Shown piece by piece: positions 58,446 through 64,000 of a DNA stretch of 64,000 bases. Every line of letters starts with the position of its first letter. The first letter of the stretch is position 1. Location of the stretch: NCBI GenBank assembly GCA_021464415.1, contig CM038468.1, positions 5,642,001 through 5,706,000 of the forward strand. Direction: 5' to 3'. The position numbers and the translations under genes were made by a program. The notes under the pieces were generated by a model, which saw only the letters and a program-made list of their open reading frames with translations, ran no database searches and had not been told where the DNA came from. The stretch comes from Lonicera japonica (taxonomy: Eukaryota; Streptophyta; Magnoliopsida; Dipsacales; Caprifoliaceae).

Positions 58446-61003
58446 TTTCCTTAAACAAATTCCTAATTTCAAGCGTCAAATTTATTGATGGTTAAAGATT
58501 CAAAAATTGTAATTGCAGTAATATTTGTAATATAATATATTAAAGGGCAATTGGGCATAAGGGTTAATTCTAATAATAAGATAATTGTAAAGGACACTTA
58601 TAAATTAGTATTGTAAATTAAGAACACTGCACAAAAAAGACACTAATACCTTTTTCTTATTTAACTAATAGTTACAGCAGAGGATTTCGATGATGCGGTC
58701 GGAATAGCAGTTAAAGCCGCCGCTAGTTGATGAGGAAATCCCAATTATCTTTGATATATAATAATTGTTAATGAATCCTATTTACTCTTATTGTTCCCCC
58801 CACCCCCTTCTGTATGTATAGGGATTGTTTTGAGCTTGATATAAAGAAAATTAGGATAATAAATCTCTTTTGTTCAGGAATCATATATAATAGGTGGTTT
58901 TCTACTTTGTTTACAAATTAAATTGGAGTTTCTTTTGGTTGGATGCTTTTCATTTCTTTTTCTTTTTTTTTTCTTTGACCTTATATTATTTTTTATAGTA
59001 TTTCTTTGACCTTACTTTGGATAAAAATGGTATTCTCTAGAACATACTAATTATTTATAAGGTGCTAAAATATATTTAGCACAATTTTTGTCCAAAATAA
59101 CTAATCACATGGTGTTAAAACAGTTTTAATACCAATTGTCCAACACTAAAATAGTGCTAAAAATGTTTTAGTACCACAAGTGAACACATATAACTAAACT
59201 AAATGTGCTAAACAGTTTTAATAAATATTGAAAAGTAGCGAGAAAGAGGACTCGAGAAGTAGTAGTAGTAGTAGTTAACTGTAGTTTAACTTGAGGGTAT
59301 TTTTGTCCGTCAATATTTATCATTTTCTTTAAAATAAATTAATATTATGAAAAGTGTCCTTTTTGTAAAACCAAATTATGAAATTAGTACTACTTTCCTT
59401 TATTAAACATAATTCCGTCCTTAGAGTTATAAAATATTACGGAGCGATACCCCCTATAACTCATTATCTCTATTTTAAAATTCTAGTACCTGTTATTGTA
59501 TTTTTTACTTACTTAGATATATATATATATATATATTTCAAAATATTAATAAAATTGATTTGTTCAATCAGTTAGTTTCATTGTATCAATCTATACAAAG
59601 TCATGTATCAAACAATTGGATGAAATGGTCAAAGTGGTACATACTCCGAAATTAGTTGACAAAAGTGGTTCGTTTTAAAGTTTGATGTCCAAAATATACT
59701 AGATAAAAAGTTAAGTGCCCATTTAGATTGTTTACTCTATAAAAAAAATTGTACGGAACATTAACCAAATATGATGTGTAAATAAAATTTTAAAGAAATT
59801 TAAATGTAAGTTTTTGGAGACAAACAGTTAGGGTCCGTTCGGTAGTGTTTTTAAGACCCGTTTTTGTTTTTTGCGTTCAAAAACGAATAAAAAATGCGTT
59901 CGGTGGGATATTGACAAAAACACGAAAAACGTTTTCGGAAAACGAATTCAAGTTTAAAGCATAAAACGCAAAAACGCCAAAATGATGTTTTCACCATTTT
60001 CAGTCTTGCAATCTTCATTTTCACTGTTTTCGTTCTCGGAAAATGTTTTCACTATTTTCGTTTTCGGAAAATTCATTTTCTCATTTTCATTTTCTGAAAA
60101 CATTCTCCGAAAACGTTATCGAACGGGCCCTTACAAAATTAAGTTGAACAGTTTATCTTATTTTAAAAAAACCGCAATTATTCAGGGTTTTATCGGGGAA
60201 GATAAAAGTTTCACAAATTTTTCTCACTATATTTTTTTTTTTGCTAAAAAATAAAATTTATTGAGAAGATTTTAAGTTTATATATTTATGCTAAATAAAT
60301 AAATTCTTGCCTAGCTACCTAGATATAGATTTTGGTTTTGGTACGGATCGATCCATACAGACTGAGCATTTTTACAATGCTTTTCCGTCATAAAAATATT
60401 AGGGGTGTTTCTTACGACGCATAAAAGTTGTAAAAAGGACCTATCCGCACCTGAAATTTTCCGCCTAGATACAATTATATATGCATTTTACTATTGTCCA
60501 TTTACATACACACCATTTCAAATATTCAAATTAAAAATGAGTTCTTTGAATAAAGGAGGAGTATTGGATAATGAACTTGGTACTCTTTCTCTCTCATTTC
60601 ATTTTTGTTTTGTTTTAGATTCTTTTGAATTTCAGAGTTTCTACATTGTATATGGTTAATTTTTAAACTTTTCAAAGATATTTAACTTGGATAAAATTTA
60701 TATGTAGAATAGATGTATATCTTCATTATAACCTAGTAAGATATTGTTTAATTTGTATTATTTTTAGTGTTTGTTTGGTTCGAGTTATGGTTCGTTCATG
60801 TATTTTTAAATTAGTTAATTTATATTAGGAGCCATTTATTCTTTTGAATTTCATAGTTTTTACATTTGCAAGCTATATGTTAATTAAATGTATAAAGTAT
60901 TTAGCATTGGTTATTATATATATACAAGAAAAAAAGTAGGGTAACTATATTGTCAAATTAACCCAATTATCATTTTAATATAGTCTAACTTTTAAAAGTT
61001 ATA
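58446..61003. repeat. Paralogous AT-rich block, copy 2
   Basis: Second copy of the block at 44935-47165, in the same orientation and order, interrupted by the MITE at 59831-60130. It is cut off at 61003 by the Helitron 3' end. Confidence 0.75.
59831..60130. mobile_element. Tourist-like MITE (300 bp)
   Basis: Ends GGGTCCGTTCGGTA and TATCGAACGGGCCC are inverted repeats with two mismatches, flanked by TTA on both sides (59828-59830, 60131-60133). The interior is rich in GAAAACG/CGTTTTC. Confidence 0.85.
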
Positions 61004-61189
61004 CTAGTATATCACTCGTGCGTTGCACGTGTAACACAACATAAATAATATTGTTATGGAGAAAAATAATGAGAATTAGTAATCGAGCAAATGAACATTG
61101 CAATGATGAAGTATAAAGTCAAAAAATTAGATACAATGAAAAGGAAACAATAGACATATAACAAAATTATTATAGATTTTAGAAAACTT

Positions 61190-62880
61190 CTTTTTACACT
61201 ACATTTATTGTTGAATTTACTGGTCATCAATCTTTATCACAAATAAGTATCCTCAATCCATTGCGTGTTGTGACTCTTGACACAGCAACATACAATTGTC
61301 TATGACTGAATACTGGTCTTTTCAAATACAATCTTATGTGTGATAAGGATTATCCTTGACTTTTATTGATTGTTATTGCATACAATACAATTAGAGGATA
61401 CACCTTGTAAATTTGAAAGGTAATCTAGGGTTAGAAGGCGTCAATGTCATTCTAGGTAAGAGGATTGTATGTCTTGCATTGTGTCAAGTAAGAATTTTTG
61501 CTTCAAGGACATAGTTGCCAAGTTTTGTCATGACCAATCTAGTTCCATTGCATAAACCAAGTAAATGATCTACATTTCTTAGTGATCGTTGGGGTGCTAA
61601 CTTTCAACTTTAGTTTGTGGTTAGGCACACTGGAACATCTAATCCCATTAAAAAAACTCAGGCGTGTGAATATCCTGTAGCAAATCAACATTTGGCCATG
61701 TAGAATTAGAACTCAAATAGATATTCACTTCAGTCAAAGTAAGTGATATCATGTATTCTTGCATGGATTCTATAATATCAAGATTTTGTGCTAGAATAGC
61801 TATTCCCTACAAATACAATGTGTGTCGAACATCGTTTGAAAGGGTCGGAGAAGTGCTACACACAATAGCATCCACTAGATTATTGTATCCAGTAATTAAA
61901 AGATCATTTGGTATCTCAACAGTTGCATGACCATAATTAGGACCACCGATTGTACCATCTCTAACGCTAGAAATCCATTCAGAGAACAATTTTAACTTAG
62001 CACAATCACTATTTGAATTAAGATTACGTAGCCTCATATTTTTAGTTAGTCTTAAAACTTTACAATATCTCTATAAGTATGATGAATTGATGGATGCAAG
62101 CACAATATCTTGCCTATTTCCTTTTGGAATCACAGGAGAATTTGTCGAAAATCCCCTCTAAAAATAACATTTTTTCCTCTGAATAGCAATTCCATACTCA
62201 TTGGATTACTAAACCTTAAAATGTGCCTCATGCTCTTGTCCAATGTTGCAAAACAAAACTTGTTCATCATTGGTGCTTTGTCCCAAATAATAAGTTTATA
62301 CTTCAAAATAAATTTTGCAAGAGGAGCCCTTGTTTAATATTGCATGTCATAAAACAATTTGCATCCTATTCGTCACTTCATTTTCGGTGTCACAAATATA
62401 CAATTGAGCAAACTTTGGAGTTGAACCTTCAGGTGGCAATAAAGTTCCAATCAAGTGATAGTTTTGGCCATGTAGCCTAAAAATAGGAGGATATTTTCCT
62501 TTGTTTAGGCTCACATCAATCTTCCATCCCATCGAAGTAAAGCAGAACATATTGTTGTACGATCGAATGTTCTATGTGAAATGTTTACTCTTCTCACTTG
62601 TTCCTAATAATAATTCATTGAGTATCGACAGAGGACTTTGCATACTTGGCAGCTTAACTTTTCCTTTCATACAGCACAAAGGAAATTTTGGGTTTAACGA
62701 TCTATAATGCCGATCTACTATCTCCTTGTACCAAAATATAGCTCCGTAAAATTGACATTCGTCGTCAGAATTTCCAACATCATAGTACTTTGAAAAATAA
62801 TTGACTAAATATTTTGTAAATAATATTGGAATTGGGGAAACTACATATTGTGCTATCACTAAATAAAAAAAATATAGCAT
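61190..62880 (-). pseudogene. Helitron RepHel transposase-helicase, degraded
   Basis: Minus-strand pieces in order: FYGAIFWYKEIVDRHYRS and FPLCCMKGKVKLP (62880-62572), the start of the Helitron N-terminal domain FTSMGWKIDV, LHGQNYHLIGTLLPPEGS and AQLYICDTENEV (62550-62347), then helicase motif II IIWDKAPMMNKFCFATLDKS (near 62300-62220). These are followed by FRGDFRQIL and VIPKGNRQDIVLA (62165-62050), MRLRNLNSN and DGTIGGPN (62037-61807), LCNGTRLVMTKLGNYVLEAK (near 61550-61490) and motif [17 protein letters not shown] (near 61300-61250). The Rep nuclease HUH and catalytic Tyr region and helicase motif I are absent, so a large internal deletion joins the N-terminal part to mid-helicase. Frame changes and stops add to the decay. 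Motif II reads WDKAP rather than WDEAP. Confidence 0.9.
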
Positions 62881-62889
62881 TAATTAAAA

Positions 62890-63420
62890 AAAAATAGAAA
62901 ACCCATATAGAAATAATTTTATTTTTTTTTGCAAAAACATGATGAATTAAAAGAAATACTTGACAAAAAATATTAAAAAATATATGTAGTTCACTTATAT
63001 ATAAAACCCAATAAAATACAAAAAAAATTACAAAATAGAAAAATACAACGTACCTTCAGAATTATTTCCCAATCCTTTTTTTACAACATCCAAAACTCAA
63101 CAAATTTAAATTCTAATAAATCAACAAATAAAATAATATATAAAACCAATGAAAAATAGGCATTGGTAAGTGTATACCCTCGATGTTGGCTTCATCATGG
63201 GAAGTGATATATATGTTATGAAAAATAAAGAAATGAAAATAAATATAAAAGCAAATTCCTATATGGTTTCAAATTATAGTTTATTATAATTATAATTAGT
63301 TCAAAATATTGGAATAAAATTATAAGAAATAAATATAATTAGAAACCATATATGAATGACATAAATGTAAATTCCTATTAAAATTATGTAGCAAGAGAAA
63401 GAGTTAATAACCTAACAGAT
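62890..63420. other. AT-rich stretch upstream of RepHel remnant
   Basis: No coding sequence recognised. Confidence 0.5.
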
Positions 63421-63424
63421 TGCA

Positions 63425-63590
63425 TCATATTCGTTACTTCATTTTCGGTGTCATAAATATACAATTGAGCAAACTTTGGAGTTGAACCTTCAGGTGGCAT
63501 TAAACTTTCAATCCAATAATAATTTTGGCCATGTAGCCTAAAACAGGAGAAGATTTTCCTTTGTTTTGGCTTAAATCAATCTTTTTGTTG
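63425..63590 (-). pseudogene. Duplicated fragment of RepHel N-terminal domain
   Basis: Matches 62365-62530 over about 160 bases, including GAGCAAACTTTGGAGTTGAA and GTTTTGGCCATGTAGCC-like phrases, in the same orientation. A small part of the N-terminal coding region is therefore present twice. Confidence 0.8.
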
Positions 63591-63794
63591 AAAAAAAAAA
63601 TGGTTTTTAAGTAACTTTTTTAGCCATTTTGAGGGTAATTTTAAATGGAGTTTCACACTCGATTCTGAAAGCAAAATTATAGATTCATGTTCTCCTCCGT
63701 GAGTACATCGAGATCGTGTATTTGTTTGCTCAAAACGGATTTGGGGTGAATGAGAAATTGTCACCCAAAGTGAGCTACTTGAGATGGAAAATAA

Positions 63795-64000
63795 AATGGA
63801 AAATGTTAGTCCCACATTGGAACTTTGGAAAAATATTTATGAGTTTATAAAGGATAACCTTTCACTAGCTCATAAGCTTCTAAGAAATATAAGGCTCTCT
63901 CTCGCGCACCCAGGCGCGGGGGGTGCAAATCACGGATCGAATTTGGCTTGACACAGGCTTGGCTTGTGTGCGCCCGTACCTGAATAATAATAATAATAAT
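63795..64000 (+). mobile_element. LTR-like promoter sequence at window edge
   Basis: TGTTAGTCCCACATTGGAAC followed by a TTTATAAAGG TATA-like box near 63844 and a GCGCACCCAGGCGCGGGG segment resembles the start of plant LTRs with a TCCCACATTGG motif. It runs off the window, ending in (AAT)n. Confidence 0.4.

Larger units (their letters stand above)
61004..63600 (-). mobile_element. Helitron carrying a RepHel gene, 5' end not found
   Basis: On the minus strand the 3' end reads a perfect CGTGC-AAC-GCACG hairpin, an 11-base spacer and CTAG (61007-61004), followed by T. The RepHel coding remnant lies directly upstream, as expected. The 5' TC end must lie beyond about 62880. The duplicated segment at 63425-63590 suggests rearrangement there. 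Confidence 0.8.

Overview
The window is nuclear DNA of an angiosperm, most likely a eudicot. It carries a TIR-NBS-LRR (TNL) resistance-type gene, a class largely absent from grasses, and is otherwise AT-rich and packed with Copia, Gypsy, Helitron, hAT-like, Tourist-like and CACTA sequences, tRNA-related SINEs and organelle-DNA insertions. I found no intact host gene: every recognisable coding region is broken or runs off the window.

Region 1 (1-7980) looks like the 3' half of a Tat/Ogre-type Ty3/Gypsy element on the plus strand. Two antisense transcription units lie on the minus strand: a DUF7745-like ORF cut by the window edge, and a five-exon plant-mobile-domain (PMD) gene with three nonsense codons. 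A ~118-bp tandem array follows, then an LTR-like segment. The two antisense promoters and the LTR promoter share the same GC-rich CCGTACGG/GCCGCACGCCC array upstream of a TATA box.

Region 2 (8050-13617) holds a probable Helitron, microsatellites and a diverged ~0.6-kb direct repeat. Region 3 (13613-18890) is a young Copia element with matching 224-bp LTRs, a CACTT target duplication and two nonsense codons.

Region 4 (20235-38345) is a TNL pseudogene on the plus strand whose exons can be ordered by splice sites: TIR, NB-ARC, linker, LRR and a degraded C-terminal jelly-roll domain. A solo LTR splits the TIR exon. Intron 1 (6.6 kb) holds tandem repeats, a 242-bp Helitron, an hAT-like element with another element nested in it, and mitochondrial-looking DNA. 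Intron 3 (7.4 kb) holds a second, minus-strand Copia element that has lost its 5' LTR.

Region 5 (39500-44930) is a minus-strand Gypsy fragment with gag and protease but no visible polymerase, again paired with an opposite-strand ORF that has its own TATA box. Region 6 (44935-53260) contains Helitron-type termini, a ~670-bp tandem duplication, MITEs, a SINE and a plastid insert with a psaB fragment. Region 7 (53268-57239) is a ~4-kb near-palindrome of two ~2-kb inverted arms, abutting a CACTA-type terminus. Region 8 (58440-64000) is a second copy of a block also seen at 44935-47165, then a decayed but recognisable Helitron RepHel gene on the minus strand, and an LTR-like promoter at the right edge.

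Nothing here forms a working pathway. The interest lies in element structure: repeated sense/antisense promoter architecture in two Gypsy elements, a long hairpin-forming inverted repeat, and a resistance gene whose successive lesions can be read.
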